A stretch of DNA of 64,000 nt from Candidatus Poribacteria bacterium (GTDB lineage: Bacteria > Poribacteria > WGA-4E > PCPOR2b), in contig JAJECO010000094.1 of NCBI GenBank assembly GCA_022822005.1, positions 1 through 64,000 of the forward strand. The letters are read 5' to 3'. Below, piece after piece: positions 1 through 9,548 of the stretch. The position numbers were made by a program, and so were the translations under genes. The notes under the pieces were generated by a model. The model was not told where the DNA came from and searched no databases. It saw only the letters and a list, made by a program, of their open reading frames with translations. Positions within the stretch are counted from its first letter, which is position 1. Each line of letters opens with the position of its first letter.

Positions 1-66
1 CGCAATGAATTGCGCTACTACAAACTGAACGGCGTAACTCCTAAATACTCAGAAAAGGAAATAGAA

Positions 67-1080
67 ATGGCATACTACGTTTATATTCCGATTTCAGGTG
101 AGAACAAGATTTCGACCTTCACTTTGAATCCAGAAACAGGACAACTTACGTTTCAGCGTGATGTAGTGCTTGACGATGGTCCTGGTCCACTGGCTGTTGA
201 CCCTGAAAGCAAATTTCTTTACGCGGGTCTCCGCTCTATACAGGAAATCGCAAGTTTCAGCATCAACCCAAGCACAGGCGATTTGTCGCCTATAGGGTCG
301 GTGTCACTTGAATCGGATCCTTGCTATATCGCTGCAGATGGAAACGGCAACTTCTTACTCTCGGCTTATTACGGCGCAGGAGCGACGTCGGTGCATCCCA
401 TCAACGCGGATGGAGTGGTAGCGGGTCCCGCAATCGAATGGATCACAACAGCGAACAAAGCACATTGCATCATGACCGATGCGTCCAATAGGTTCGCCTT
501 TCTCCCTCACGTTGGCGAATCCAATGCTATTTTTCAATTCCAGTTTGACGAAAACACCGGTGCGCTGACCCCCAATACCTCTGTTCCTGTGCTTGATGCT
601 GGGGAAGGGGAAGGACCCCGCCATTTCGTTTTTCATCCGAACCAAGATGTACTCTATACTTCAAACGAGCAGGGGAGTAGCATAACCGCCTACAATTTTG
701 ACGCGTCAGCGGGCACGTTGTCTGCTTTCCAGACACTCTCGACGCTGCCCGACGGTTTTGATGAGGAGAATTCTTGTGCACAGATCCATATTACGCCGAA
801 TGGGAAGTTTGTATACGTTTCAAACCGGGGACACGATAGTATCGCTGGGTTCGCAACCGATGATGCGACAGGCGCACTGACCGCGATCGGACAGCAGCCA
901 ACAGAGCCAACGCCGAGAGCGTTCAACGTTGATTTGACAGGCAACTTTCTGTTTGCTGGTGGTCAAGGGTCGGGGAGACTTGCTACCTACCGGATTGATC
1001 AGCAGAGCGGTGAGCTCCAGCCTTTGGAAACGTATACGGTTGGGAATAGCCCGATGTGGGTACTTTTTGTGCAGCTATAA
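67..1080 (+). CDS. Lactonase family beta-propeller protein (Pgl/YkgB-like)
   Basis: 338 residues. The protein consists of repeating propeller blades, each with a Y-x-S/A-x-R/N-G-type strand and a following 'D..TG.L' turn (for example around residues 35, 75, 235 and 280), as in the 7-bladed 6-phosphogluconolactonase family. Members hydrolyse sugar lactones in the cytosol, but the substrate here cannot be read from sequence. The start chosen is the ATG at 67, preceded by AAGGAA with a 6-base gap. The open frame extends further upstream only through a TTG without a Shine-Dalgarno site, and the part before residue 1 does not look like propeller sequence. It stands alone, convergent with the antiporter gene. 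Confidence 0.85.
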   Translation: MAYYVYIPISGENKISTFTLNPETGQLTFQRDVVLDDGPGPLAVDPESKFLYAGLRSIQEIASFSINPSTGDLSPIGSVSLESDPCYIAADGNGNFLLSAYYGAGATSVHPINADGVVAGPAIEWITTANKAHCIMTDASNRFAFLPHVGESNAIFQFQFDENTGALTPNTSVPVLDAGEGEGPRHFVFHPNQDVLYTSNEQGSSITAYNFDASAGTLSAFQTLSTLPDGFDEENSCAQIHITPNGKFVYVSNRGHDSIAGFATDDATGALTAIGQQPTEPTPRAFNVDLTGNFLFAGGQGSGRLATYRIDQQSGELQPLETYTVGNSPMWVLFVQL

Positions 1081-1091
1081 GGCGGTCAACA

Positions 1092-1112
1092 AAGACTGAG
1101 ATTCTCGGTCTT
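1092..1112. terminator. Hairpin between convergent genes
   Basis: A 9-bp stem (AAGACTGAG / CTCGGTCTT, one G-T pair) with a 3-base loop lies 11 bases after the lactonase stop and 20 bases before the antiporter stop. The T-tract is weak, so it is only a possible terminator. Confidence 0.4.
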
Positions 1113-1132
1113 CAGTTTCATGAAGAACCCGT

Positions 1133-3142
1133 CTAACCTGTTTGTGTTGGGTTTTGGATTTCGGGGTTATCAAACAGATCAGCAACCTGAGCGATTTTCT
1201 CAGGGTTCCCGAGTAGATAAACTTCGTCATCGAACTCGATCCGCAGCTCACCGTGTGGATTTGCTGAAATCTGTTCGTTCCGTCGGACTGCCAAGACCGT
1301 CACCTCGTACCGCCCTCGTAGAGCAAGTTCCGCCAACGATTTTCCGACAAAAGGGGATTTCTGATCAACGTGTAGGACCGAAATCTCAAGGTCAGGGAAA
1401 TGTACCTTCAGATTGGGAACGGACGGGGTGTCCTTGGGCAGCGCACGGAACATTTTATAACCGTCGGCACGCACCTCAGCGATGAACCGTTCAATCTGAT
1501 CGTGTGGGATAAGGTATTCCATCAACACCCGCGTGAAAATTTCGACCGATGTCTCGAATTCTTCTGGAATCACTTCGTTTGCACCGACACGATACAGCGG
1601 TTCTACCTCAGCAAGATGGCGTGTTCTGGCAATAATATGCGCCGTTGGATTCAAGGCGTGGGCGGCTGCCACAATTCGACGCGAGGCAGCGTCGTCGGAA
1701 ATCACTACTACAACAACTCGCGCCGCTTTGATGTTCGCATGGTGAAGCACGGCATCGTAAACAGCATCACCATAGAAAATCGGTTCACCATTTGCTCGTT
1801 CCGTTCGGACGGTTTCAGGATTCATTTCGACAATGACATACGGGATGTCAGCCGCCCGCGCCGCTTTTGCGACGTTTCGACCGTTGATTCCGAAGCCAAT
1901 AACGATCACATGGTTCGTCTGCTCGACATCTTGCGTGGAAGCGATGGGTCTCAATCCCGATACGAGGCGTCTTGGCAGCGGCAATCGTAATAGCCCATTA
2001 GCGGCCTGAGGTGCTGCCGAGATGATAAACGGCGTTGCTGCCATCGTTACAACCGAAACAGCAAGGAATAGTTTGTAATTTGCATCACTGAGCAAGCCGT
2101 GCTCAACACCCGCTTTCGCCAGAATAAATGCAAATTCTCCTACCTGACTGAGTGTGAGTCCCGTCAGAATCGCCGTGCGTAGTGGATATCCGAGCATTGA
2201 GGTTACTCCACCTGCAATGACGCTCTTTGCAATGAGCACACCGATTGTCAGCCCCGCAATCAACAACGGCTTTTGAAATAGCACGTGAAAGTCGAGTAGC
2301 ATACCAACGGACACAAAGAAGAAACTGGTGAACACATCCCGAAATGGTGAGATGTGGCCGAGTGCATCGTGGCTCGACTCCGATTCGGAGACGATTAGCC
2401 CCGCAAGGAAGGCCCCAAGCGCCAAGGACACGCCGAAACGCGACGTCAACCAGACGACAGCAAGGCAGATAGCGAGAACGCTCAACAGGAAAACCTCTCG
2501 ACTGCGGGTTTGAAGTGCTTGTGATAGCACCAGCGGGACGATGTATTTTGCACCAACAAACACTACAGCAATCATCACTGCACCCTTTGCCAACAGTAAA
2601 ATGAGTGCGCTGCTCATATCACTTGCCTCTCCAGCAAGGATTGGCGTAATAAGCATCATCGGGACAATGGCAATATCCTGAAAAATCAGGATCGCCAATG
2701 CTGTGCCTCCATGTGGCGTTCGTGTTTCGTCGCGCTCTTGTAGCGATTTCATCACAATCGCCGTGCTGCTGACGGCGGCGAGGCAACCGATAAAAAGCGA
2801 TTCGTTGGTCGCCTGACCAAAGTACCGCGCCAATGCAAACGCCGCTAGAAGTGTCAATCCGACTTGTAACGACCCACCTATCAATACCGATTGCTTAATC
2901 CGAAGTAGATTCTTTAGTGAAAACTCGATGCCGATGGCAAACAGCAGCAAGATAACACCGATTTCCGCTAGAATTTCGACTTCACGGTCCACCTGAATCA
3001 GACCCAATCCGTGGGGACCTGCAATCAGTCCTGTCAAGAGAAAGCCAACAATCGACGGCACACTCAGCTTATGACAGATTAGTAGAACGGCAATCGATAA
3101 GCCGAATATGATGCAGATGTCATAAAGCAAAGGAATTTCCAT
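1133..3142 (-). CDS. CPA2-family monovalent cation:proton antiporter with TrkA domains
   Basis: 669 residues in the inner membrane. Residues 5-380 form about 12 hydrophobic helices of the Na+/H+ exchanger fold, including the family's Q-D pair near residue 156 (I-F-Q-D-I-A-I-V-P). A TrkA-N/RCK nucleotide-binding domain follows (GFGING at about 416-421), then a TrkA-C domain near 575-655. This is the KefB/RosB architecture, which exchanges K+ or Na+ for protons under control of a cytosolic nucleotide sensor. The start is the ATG at 3142, because the first helix begins almost at once; no clear Shine-Dalgarno site precedes it. It lies 161 bases downstream of the disulfide reductase gene on the same strand and could be co-transcribed. 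The transported ion is not known. Confidence 0.9.
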   Translation of the reverse strand: MEIPLLYDICIIFGLSIAVLLICHKLSVPSIVGFLLTGLIAGPHGLGLIQVDREVEILAEIGVILLLFAIGIEFSLKNLLRIKQSVLIGGSLQVGLTLLAAFALARYFGQATNESLFIGCLAAVSSTAIVMKSLQERDETRTPHGGTALAILIFQDIAIVPMMLITPILAGEASDMSSALILLLAKGAVMIAVVFVGAKYIVPLVLSQALQTRSREVFLLSVLAICLAVVWLTSRFGVSLALGAFLAGLIVSESESSHDALGHISPFRDVFTSFFFVSVGMLLDFHVLFQKPLLIAGLTIGVLIAKSVIAGGVTSMLGYPLRTAILTGLTLSQVGEFAFILAKAGVEHGLLSDANYKLFLAVSVVTMAATPFIISAAPQAANGLLRLPLPRRLVSGLRPIASTQDVEQTNHVIVIGFGINGRNVAKAARAADIPYVIVEMNPETVRTERANGEPIFYGDAVYDAVLHHANIKAARVVVVVISDDAASRRIVAAAHALNPTAHIIARTRHLAEVEPLYRVGANEVIPEEFETSVEIFTRVLMEYLIPHDQIERFIAEVRADGYKMFRALPKDTPSVPNLKVHFPDLEISVLHVDQKSPFVGKSLAELALRGRYEVTVLAVRRNEQISANPHGELRIEFDDEVYLLGNPEKIAQVADLFDNPEIQNPTQTG

Positions 3143-3303
3143 AATTCAGCCAAACAGCGATGTCCAGAGTAAACCTGTTCACCAAGCCCATCTCCGTGAG
3201 CGGTGATTGATTGGATTTCGTGCCCACCTTCCCAATCAACAATACCTGTTACAAGCGCACTTTAAGTAGGATGCCTAGCGGTGTGAGGTTCAAACTCGCC
3301 AAT

Positions 3304-4707
3304 TTAGGCGGCGGTCAGTTCATCCGCTATATCCTCAGCCGGGTAACTGAGTGCCTCTCCAAGGGTTGGATGCGGATACGGGATATTTAACACATCGAAA
3401 ACTGTGTCGTTATGATAGAGGTGTGGGAGCGCAATCTGCATAATATCGGTCGCATGGGGTCCGAGAATATGCAGACCGACGATACGCCCTGAAGGTCGCT
3501 CGGCAATCATCTTTACAAAGCCATCTATTTCGCCGATTGCTACGGCTTTTCCGATATCCTCCATCGGCGTTTTGACGGTTATCACGTCTAACCCTTGCGC
3601 GTTTGCTTCTTCTTCGGTAAGCCCCACTGTGCCAATCTCCGGGTGAGAGAAAATGATGTTGGAAACCAAGTCGTAATTCATTTTGGTTTCCCGTTTCCCT
3701 ATCGCATGTAAGCCGGCAACCTTTCCTTCCATCGTAGCGGCATAGACCAAGCCTGCTTTGCCGGTGACATCCCCAACTGCATAGATGTGTGGAACATTGG
3801 TCTGCATGTAATCATTGACCTCAATCTCACCCTTCTCACCGAGAAGCAAGCCAGTTTTTTCTAAACCTAAACCGTCTATGGCGGGGCGGCGTCCTGTATT
3901 TACCATAATCTCCTCCGCCCTGATTACCTTCTCCTCATCCTCGTGCACAAAGCGTACTTCTTTGCCTTTCTCTGTGCGCGTGAACGATTTCAACTGGGTT
4001 TCGGTCAGGATATTCATCCCATCATGCCGAAGCAGGTCCTGTAATTCAAAGCCGATATCCGGGTCAAGCCGTCTTAGAACCCGCGGGCTGCGGACTAACA
4101 TGGTCACGGCAACACCTACCTTGTGGAAAAGATAGCCTAACTCCAAAGCGATATACCCACTTCCAATAACAATTAGAGAACTGGGGAGATTTTCCAGATA
4201 GAGCGCTTCATCACTGGTGATGTGTCCCGTCTCTTTTAATCCAGGCAGGGGTGGTACATCCACTACAGATCCGGTCGCGATAACGATTTTTTCACCGGTA
4301 TAGCGGTTATCTCCAACCTGAATGGTATGCGGATCGGTGAAACTTGCGGTGCCTTCTACGATATCAACAGATGCGTTGAGGATTGCGTCTCTGCGCGCAG
4401 CAAAGAAATCATCCTCCACTAAGGTTCGCACGCGTTTCTGAACGGTTGACCAGTTGACCTGTAGCTCGCTGGCTGTGATACCGAAATTGGGGCTCTCTTC
4501 AAAGATACGTTTCACACTCGCGGAGGCGAGCAGCGTTTTCGAGGGCATGCAGCCCTCGTTCGTGCACAAACTGTATCCGACGCGACGTTTTTCTACCAAG
4601 AGAATCTTCTTCATCCCCTCCGCTTTGGCGGCCATCGCTGCTGAAAACCCGCCGCTGCCGCTGCCAATACAGATGAGTTCGTAATTATGTATGTTGGTAT
4701 CGCTCAT
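3304..4707 (-). CDS. FAD-dependent pyridine nucleotide-disulfide oxidoreductase (dihydrolipoamide dehydrogenase-like)
   Basis: 467 residues. The N-terminal FAD-binding GSGSGG lies at 15-20 and the redox-active disulfide at C48-TNEG-C53 followed by PSK. A second NAD(P)-binding fold contains GSGYIALELG, and the C-terminal dimer domain ends with the catalytic His-Glu pair in HPTLGEAL. These are the marks of the Lpd/mercuric reductase family, which passes electrons between NAD(P)H, FAD and a disulfide. No E1/E2 genes are nearby, so the lipoamide-complex role is unproven. The start chosen is the ATG at 4707, with GGGAG 9-10 bases upstream. The longer frame to 4965 crosses a terminator and the rqcP-like gene and is not translated as part of this protein. 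Confidence 0.88.
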   Translation of the reverse strand: MSDTNIHNYELICIGSGSGGFSAAMAAKAEGMKKILLVEKRRVGYSLCTNEGCMPSKTLLASASVKRIFEESPNFGITASELQVNWSTVQKRVRTLVEDDFFAARRDAILNASVDIVEGTASFTDPHTIQVGDNRYTGEKIVIATGSVVDVPPLPGLKETGHITSDEALYLENLPSSLIVIGSGYIALELGYLFHKVGVAVTMLVRSPRVLRRLDPDIGFELQDLLRHDGMNILTETQLKSFTRTEKGKEVRFVHEDEEKVIRAEEIMVNTGRRPAIDGLGLEKTGLLLGEKGEIEVNDYMQTNVPHIYAVGDVTGKAGLVYAATMEGKVAGLHAIGKRETKMNYDLVSNIIFSHPEIGTVGLTEEEANAQGLDVITVKTPMEDIGKAVAIGEIDGFVKMIAERPSGRIVGLHILGPHATDIMQIALPHLYHNDTVFDVLNIPYPHPTLGEALSYPAEDIADELTAA

Positions 4708-4750
4708 ATCAATATTCTCTCCCATAGCGCTGGTGTATTCGTATTCACGC

Positions 4751-4783
4751 AAAAAAATAGACCCCGATCTACGACCGAGGTCT
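4751..4783 (-). terminator. Rho-independent terminator after the tig-clp-lon-rqcP operon
   Basis: On the minus strand an 11-bp stem (AGACCTCGGTC with GATCGGGGTCT, two G-U pairs, loop GTA) is followed by A and seven T. It begins 7 bases after the rqcP-like stop codon. Confidence 0.85.
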
Positions 4784-4789
4784 AAGAGT

Positions 4790-5056
4790 CTACTCACTAT
4801 CTTCTGATGTATTAATTCGCCGGTAGAGGGTTGAGGCTTTGCCCCTTGGAACGTTGCCCGGAGGGACTTCCAACACCTCATACAGGATGGGTTCTTCCTC
4901 ACCAAAGTCAATCGATAATATATCGCCCGCAGATAGTTCTTTGCCAGCCTTCGCGGGGTGTCCATTGATCAGCACCCGTCCACGGCTACAAATCGAGTTG
5001 GCAACGGTGCGGCGTTTAATGAGGCGGCTCACCTGTAGGAATTTGTCGAGGCGCAT
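4790..5056 (-). CDS. S4-domain RNA-binding protein (RqcP/Hsp15-like)
   Basis: 88 residues. The S4 fold starts at MRLDKFLQVSRLIKRRT and continues through the A-N-x-x-C-x-x-G-x-V-x-I-N-G core and 'G-D-x-L-x-I-x-F'. Proteins of this kind (RqcP in Bacillus, Hsp15 in E. coli) bind stalled 50S-peptidyl-tRNA complexes in ribosome quality control. The start is the ATG at 5056, where the family begins. It overlaps the 3' end of lon by 41 bases, so translational coupling is likely. Its place at the end of a chaperone-protease operon fits a role in handling failed translation products. Many firmicute copies sit elsewhere, so the linkage to lon is notable. Confidence 0.8.
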   Translation of the reverse strand: MRLDKFLQVSRLIKRRTVANSICSRGRVLINGHPAKAGKELSAGDILSIDFGEEEPILYEVLEVPPGNVPRGKASTLYRRINTSEDSE

Positions 5057-7496
5057 CGGGGGTCCCCAGAGGTAGATCCAATACTTCAGCCATATCATCA
5101 CCCTCTTGAGTGGTATCATCAGACGAATCAGATTTCTTCAGAGCGAGCGTTAGCACTTCACTCATATCAGAAACTTTGTGAAATTGCAGCGCGTCTCGAA
5201 TCTCTTCAGGAATATCGGGGATATCCTTATCGTTCTCTTCGGGGATAATAACGTTCTTGATGCTATTGCGGTGTGCGGCAAGCACTTTCTCCTTCAATCC
5301 GCCGATCGGAAGGACATGCCCACGTAGGGTGATCTCACCGGTCATTGCGATATCCTTACGGACACGCTGCCCCGTCATAGCAGAAATCATTGCGGTAGCA
5401 AGTGTAATGCCCGCCGAGGGACCTTCAACCGGGATGGCGCCTTCAGGCACATGGATGTGGATGTCCTGCTTATTAAACTCAAAACCGGACGGCACCTCAA
5501 GAGATTCCGCTTGAGAGCGGATGTAGCCGAGTGCTGTTTGGACAGATTCACGCATAATCTCTTGCAGTCTGCCTGTCATGCTTAACTTGCCCTCGCCAAT
5601 CATTGTGGCAACTTCAATTGGCACAACATCTCCACCAGCCTGTGACACAACCAAGCCTGTTGCAACACCGACCTCATCCTCTTTTTCTGCTTTTCCCTGT
5701 GCAAATTTCGGAGGACCGAGGTACTCTGTCAAATCGTCGACACTGACATCAATTTTGACATTCGTTTTTCCACTCTTCACGACCTCTCTGGCAACTTTAC
5801 GACAGATACTCGTAATTTCGCGCTCGAGGTTTCGGACGCCTGCTTCGCGGGTGTACCTGTGAATGATGTCAAAAACTGTATCGTCCGAGAATTTGAGGTT
5901 ATCTTCCTTGAGTCCGTGAGCCTCAATTTGTTTGGGTATCAAGAATAGATTAGCAATTTTGTGCTTTTCGTATTCTGTATAGCCGGGGAGTTCGATAATC
6001 TCCATGCGATCTTCGAGAGCAGGCGGGATTGGTTCCCGTGTATTTGCAGTAGTTATGAACATAATATCCGAGAGATCAAACGCTACATCCAAGTAGTGGT
6101 CGCGAAAAGTCCCATTCTGCTCAGGGTCAAGTACTTCAAGCAGTGCCGACGCCGGATCGCCCCGGAAGTCCATACTCATCTTATCGATTTCGTCGAGGAG
6201 GAAAAGCGGATTCTTCGATTTTGCGTCCCGAAGCCCTTGAACAATGCGCCCCGGCAAAGATCCGATGTAAGTCCGGCGATGCCCACGAATTTCGGCTTCG
6301 TCTCGAACACCACCCAAGGACATACGGACGAAGTTTCGTCCCGTTGCTCTGGCAATCGACTGACCTAAAGAGGTCTTTCCGACGCCAGGTGGTCCAACGA
6401 AACAGAGAATGGGACCTTTGAGTTTTTTGACCAATTGGAGCACAGCCAGATATTCAAGGATTCGTTCTTTGGGTTTTTCGAGGCCGTAGTGGTCATCGTC
6501 CAATATCTTCTCCGCTCCCTCTAAGTCGATTTCGCTCTCCGTCTGTTGATTCCAAGGTAGCGCAAGGAGCCAGTCGATATAGGTGCGAATGACACCTGAT
6601 TCCGCGGACATCGGCGGCATCTGTTGCAGCCGGTCGAGTTCTTTTAAGGCTTTTTCTTCCGCTTCCTCGGTCATGCCAGCTGTTTCAATCTGTTCCCGCA
6701 GCTCGTCAATGTCGCCCTGCTCATCGCCTCGACCGAGTTCCTTCTGAATGGCTTTCATCTTTTCTTGAAGGTAGAACTCCCGATGTGTCCGCTCAACGGA
6801 CTTACGCACCTGTGTATTGATTTTATCGTCTAATTTGAAAAGTTCCAAATCTTCCTGAAGCAGTTCAACGACAATCTGAAGGCGCTTAATTGGGTTAATC
6901 TCGTCCAATACCCCTTGTAACCTCTCGGCTTCCATACTGGTGAAGCTGGCAATTGAATCCGCAAGATGCCCCGGTTCATCCTCTTTTTGGACAACCATCA
7001 TAGCTTCTTCAGGCGTCTGACGATTTCCTTTGACATACTCTTCAAAAGCTGAAATCGCTGTTTCCATCAAGGATTTTGCCTGTTTTGATTGACCCAGTTC
7101 CTCGTGCACAATCTTTACTTCTGCTTTCAGAAAACCGTCCGTTTCAAAGCAGCGCAGCACGATAGCGCGGCTATATCCTTCAATCGCGATCCGGATGCTT
7201 CCATCGCGTGGATCATAAGAATCTGCGATGCTTGTAGCTGTACCCACCCGATAAAAGCCATCGGGCCCCGGATTTTCTTCGTCTTTGTCCTTTTGATTGA
7301 GCAACAGTACATCCTGATCTGCTTGTACGGCGTATTTTGTTGCCCGGACTCCCATCTTGCGAATAACATTTAAAGGGGTGCTTATACGGGGAAAGAAAAC
7401 TTTTCCGGGGGTAGGAATAACAGGAAGTATAAGAACTTCATCAACTTGACCATCTTTTTCATCATCTTGATGGTCTTTGGTCGAATCTTGGTTCAT
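5016..7496 (-). CDS. lon: ATP-dependent protease Lon
   Basis: 826 residues, normal length for bacterial LonA. An N-terminal substrate-binding domain occupies about 20-210, followed by coiled coil. The AAA+ module has Walker A GPPGVGKTS (about 368-376) and Walker B FLLDE (about 432-436). The C-terminal protease domain has the catalytic Ser in EGPSAG (about S694) and Lys in GGLKEK (about K735). Lon degrades misfolded and regulatory proteins in the cytosol. The start is the ATG at 7496 with AAGGAG 6 bases upstream; the frame before it is non-conserved. It is 53 bases downstream of clpX and overlaps the next gene. The acidic tail after the protease domain is where the two frames overlap. Confidence 0.97.
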   Translation of the reverse strand: MNQDSTKDHQDDEKDGQVDEVLILPVIPTPGKVFFPRISTPLNVIRKMGVRATKYAVQADQDVLLLNQKDKDEENPGPDGFYRVGTATSIADSYDPRDGSIRIAIEGYSRAIVLRCFETDGFLKAEVKIVHEELGQSKQAKSLMETAISAFEEYVKGNRQTPEEAMMVVQKEDEPGHLADSIASFTSMEAERLQGVLDEINPIKRLQIVVELLQEDLELFKLDDKINTQVRKSVERTHREFYLQEKMKAIQKELGRGDEQGDIDELREQIETAGMTEEAEEKALKELDRLQQMPPMSAESGVIRTYIDWLLALPWNQQTESEIDLEGAEKILDDDHYGLEKPKERILEYLAVLQLVKKLKGPILCFVGPPGVGKTSLGQSIARATGRNFVRMSLGGVRDEAEIRGHRRTYIGSLPGRIVQGLRDAKSKNPLFLLDEIDKMSMDFRGDPASALLEVLDPEQNGTFRDHYLDVAFDLSDIMFITTANTREPIPPALEDRMEIIELPGYTEYEKHKIANLFLIPKQIEAHGLKEDNLKFSDDTVFDIIHRYTREAGVRNLEREITSICRKVAREVVKSGKTNVKIDVSVDDLTEYLGPPKFAQGKAEKEDEVGVATGLVVSQAGGDVVPIEVATMIGEGKLSMTGRLQEIMRESVQTALGYIRSQAESLEVPSGFEFNKQDIHIHVPEGAIPVEGPSAGITLATAMISAMTGQRVRKDIAMTGEITLRGHVLPIGGLKEKVLAAHRNSIKNVIIPEENDKDIPDIPEEIRDALQFHKVSDMSEVLTLALKKSDSSDDTTQEGDDMAEVLDLPLGTPDAPRQIPTGEPPH

Positions 7497-7549
7497 AATG
7501 AACTCCTTGAACGTATACGTGATACGTAATTCGCCCATTTATTAATTTG

Positions 7550-8818
7550 CTAGGCAGTTAAAGCTTCTTGTTCGTCCTCATAAACGAGTACCGGCGGTTT
7601 ATTTTCTAAAATAGATTCCGCCGTGATAACACATTCTTTGACCAGTTTAGGAGAAGATGGTATTTCATACATGATATCTAGCATCAAGTTTTCCAAGATT
7701 GCCCTTAACCCTCTCGCACCTGTTTCACGCCTTATAGCTTCTTGGGCGATAGCCCTGATTGCATCGTCCGCAACCTGCAGAGACACTTTATCATAATGAA
7801 GCAGTTGGGTATACTGTTTTATTAGGGCGTTTTGAGGCTCGGTCAAGATCTGGGTTAAAGCCGATTCGTCAAGATCGTGCAGCACCGCAGCGACAGGCAG
7901 GCGTCCGACAAACTCTGGGATGAAACCGTACTGAATCATATCTTTCGGGGCAACCTGTGAAAGGATTTCGTGAATCTTCCTTTCGCTCTTCGCTTGAACC
8001 GAGGATCCAAATCCTAATCCTTGGTGTCCAGTACGCTGTTCGATAATTTTGTCAAGCCCCACAAAGGTCCCACCGCATATAAACAGAACTTTAGAAGTAT
8101 CTACTTCAATCAATTCTTGATGCGGGTGTTTGCGCCCTCCCTGCGGGGGAACATTCGCTGTTTTTCCTTCAAGGATTTTTAATAGGGCTTGCTGAACACC
8201 TTCTCCCGAAACATCTCTCGTAATCGAGGGGTTTTCGGATTTGCGGCTAATCTTGTCGATCTCGTCAATATAAATAATTCCTTGCTCTGCACGTGTGATA
8301 TCACCTTCTGCGGCTTGGACCAGCTTCAGGATAATATTTTCAACATCTTCGCCCACATATCCAGCTTCCGTCAGGGTCGTTGCGTCGGTGATAGCAAAAG
8401 GCACGTTTAGAATGCGTGCTAAAGTTTGTGCCAGAAGGGTTTTACCTGTGCCTGTGGGACCGATCAATAGGATATTACTTTTTTCTAATTCGACATCTGA
8501 ATCCGTATGAAATTGTAATTTCTTGTAGTGATTGTAGACGGCGACGGACAGAATTTTCTTTGCTTCATCCTGACCAATCACATATTTATCAAGCTGCGCT
8601 TTAATTTCAGAAGGATGGGGAAGAGATAAGGAATCTGAAGTTTCAATGTATTCTTCTTCCTCCACTTCATACAGATCAGCTAAAATATCGTTGCATAATT
8701 CAACACACTCATCACAAACATACACACCGGCCCCGATAGGGCTTGCAATAAGCTTGCGTACCTCCTCCTGGTTCTTATCGCAAAAGGAGCATCGCTGTTG
8801 ATCAATAATATCCTGCAT
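7550..8818 (-). CDS. clpX: ATP-dependent Clp protease ATP-binding subunit ClpX
   Basis: 422 residues. An N-terminal four-cysteine zinc finger (CSFC at 10-13 and CDEC..C) binds adaptors. The AAA+ domain has Walker A GPTGTGKT, Walker [10 protein letters not shown], the RGL-type pore loop region and a C-terminal small domain with ARGLRAILE. ClpX unfolds tagged proteins and feeds them to ClpP. The start is the ATG at 8818, with GGAG 6 bases upstream; an in-frame TTG at 8830 is part of that ribosome binding site. It lies between clpP (74-base gap) and lon (53-base gap) in the same operon. Confidence 0.97.
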   Translation of the reverse strand: MQDIIDQQRCSFCDKNQEEVRKLIASPIGAGVYVCDECVELCNDILADLYEVEEEEYIETSDSLSLPHPSEIKAQLDKYVIGQDEAKKILSVAVYNHYKKLQFHTDSDVELEKSNILLIGPTGTGKTLLAQTLARILNVPFAITDATTLTEAGYVGEDVENIILKLVQAAEGDITRAEQGIIYIDEIDKISRKSENPSITRDVSGEGVQQALLKILEGKTANVPPQGGRKHPHQELIEVDTSKVLFICGGTFVGLDKIIEQRTGHQGLGFGSSVQAKSERKIHEILSQVAPKDMIQYGFIPEFVGRLPVAAVLHDLDESALTQILTEPQNALIKQYTQLLHYDKVSLQVADDAIRAIAQEAIRRETGARGLRAILENLMLDIMYEIPSSPKLVKECVITAESILENKPPVLVYEDEQEALTA

Positions 8819-8892
8819 GAAAATCTCCAAAGTTGTCCAATGATGACTACAATATCAATTTATGTATTTATGACCCGTTTGAGGAATGCACA

Positions 8893-9504
8893 CTACGTGT
8901 CATCCTCAACTTCCTCGGCGGATCGGCGGGAAGCGATTGAATCAATAAGACCGTATTCGACCGCCTCTTGGGCTGTCATATAAAAATCGCGGTCTGCATC
9001 CGTCTGAATTTTATCCGGCGATTGTCCCGTGTGCTCTGCCAAGATCGCGTATAATTCTTCGCGGGTCCGAAGGATCTCTTTCGCATGAATATCAATATCA
9101 GATGCCTGACCGCTGATACCCGTAGTCATAGGTTGATGAATCAGGGTAGTCGCGTGTGGCAGGGCATACCGTTTTCCACTTGTGCCACCGGCAAGCAGGA
9201 CCGCCCCCATGCTGTAGGCTTGCCCAACACACCACGTTTGCACATCGGGTCTAATATACTGCATCGTGTCATAGATTGCTAAACCAGCCGGCACAGATCC
9301 GCCTAACGTATTTAGGTAAAGTATAATATCCGTATCGGGATTATCGCTCTCTAAAAAGAGCATCTGAGCCATGACACTATTCGCAACACTATCATCAATT
9401 ACCGAACCAACCATAATGATTCGATCTCGAAGCAGTCGCGAGTAAATATCGTAAGAGCGCTCGCCGCGACTTGTTTGTTCCACAACAATCGGAACAAGAT
9501 TCAT
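8893..9504 (-). CDS. clpP: ATP-dependent Clp protease proteolytic subunit ClpP
   Basis: 203 residues. The Ser-His-Asp triad is visible: Ser in [11 protein letters not shown], His in LIHQP and Asp in the D-R-D-F-Y-M stretch. The oxyanion segment GGSVPAG is present. GQAYS replaces the more usual GQAAS. The start is the ATG at 9504 with GAGGAG 10 bases upstream; the frame extends to 9552 but the extra residues are not conserved and overlap the tig stop. It forms the chamber of ClpXP together with the next gene. Confidence 0.96.
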   Translation of the reverse strand: MNLVPIVVEQTSRGERSYDIYSRLLRDRIIMVGSVIDDSVANSVMAQMLFLESDNPDTDIILYLNTLGGSVPAGLAIYDTMQYIRPDVQTWCVGQAYSMGAVLLAGGTSGKRYALPHATTLIHQPMTTGISGQASDIDIHAKEILRTREELYAILAEHTGQSPDKIQTDADRDFYMTAQEAVEYGLIDSIASRRSAEEVEDDT

Positions 9505-9548
9505 GCTAATAGTTCTCCTCAAACCCTGACGGGATTCCTTTTTTACCA

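Noticed and set aside
1120-1990. Overlapping plus-strand frames opposite the antiporter gene
   Set aside because: They are antisense to a clearly conserved protein and show no domain, codon bias or ribosome site.
4708-4965. N-terminal extension of the disulfide reductase
   Set aside because: The open frame crosses the rqcP-like gene and the terminator, and the family begins at about the ATG at 4707, which has its own ribosome site.
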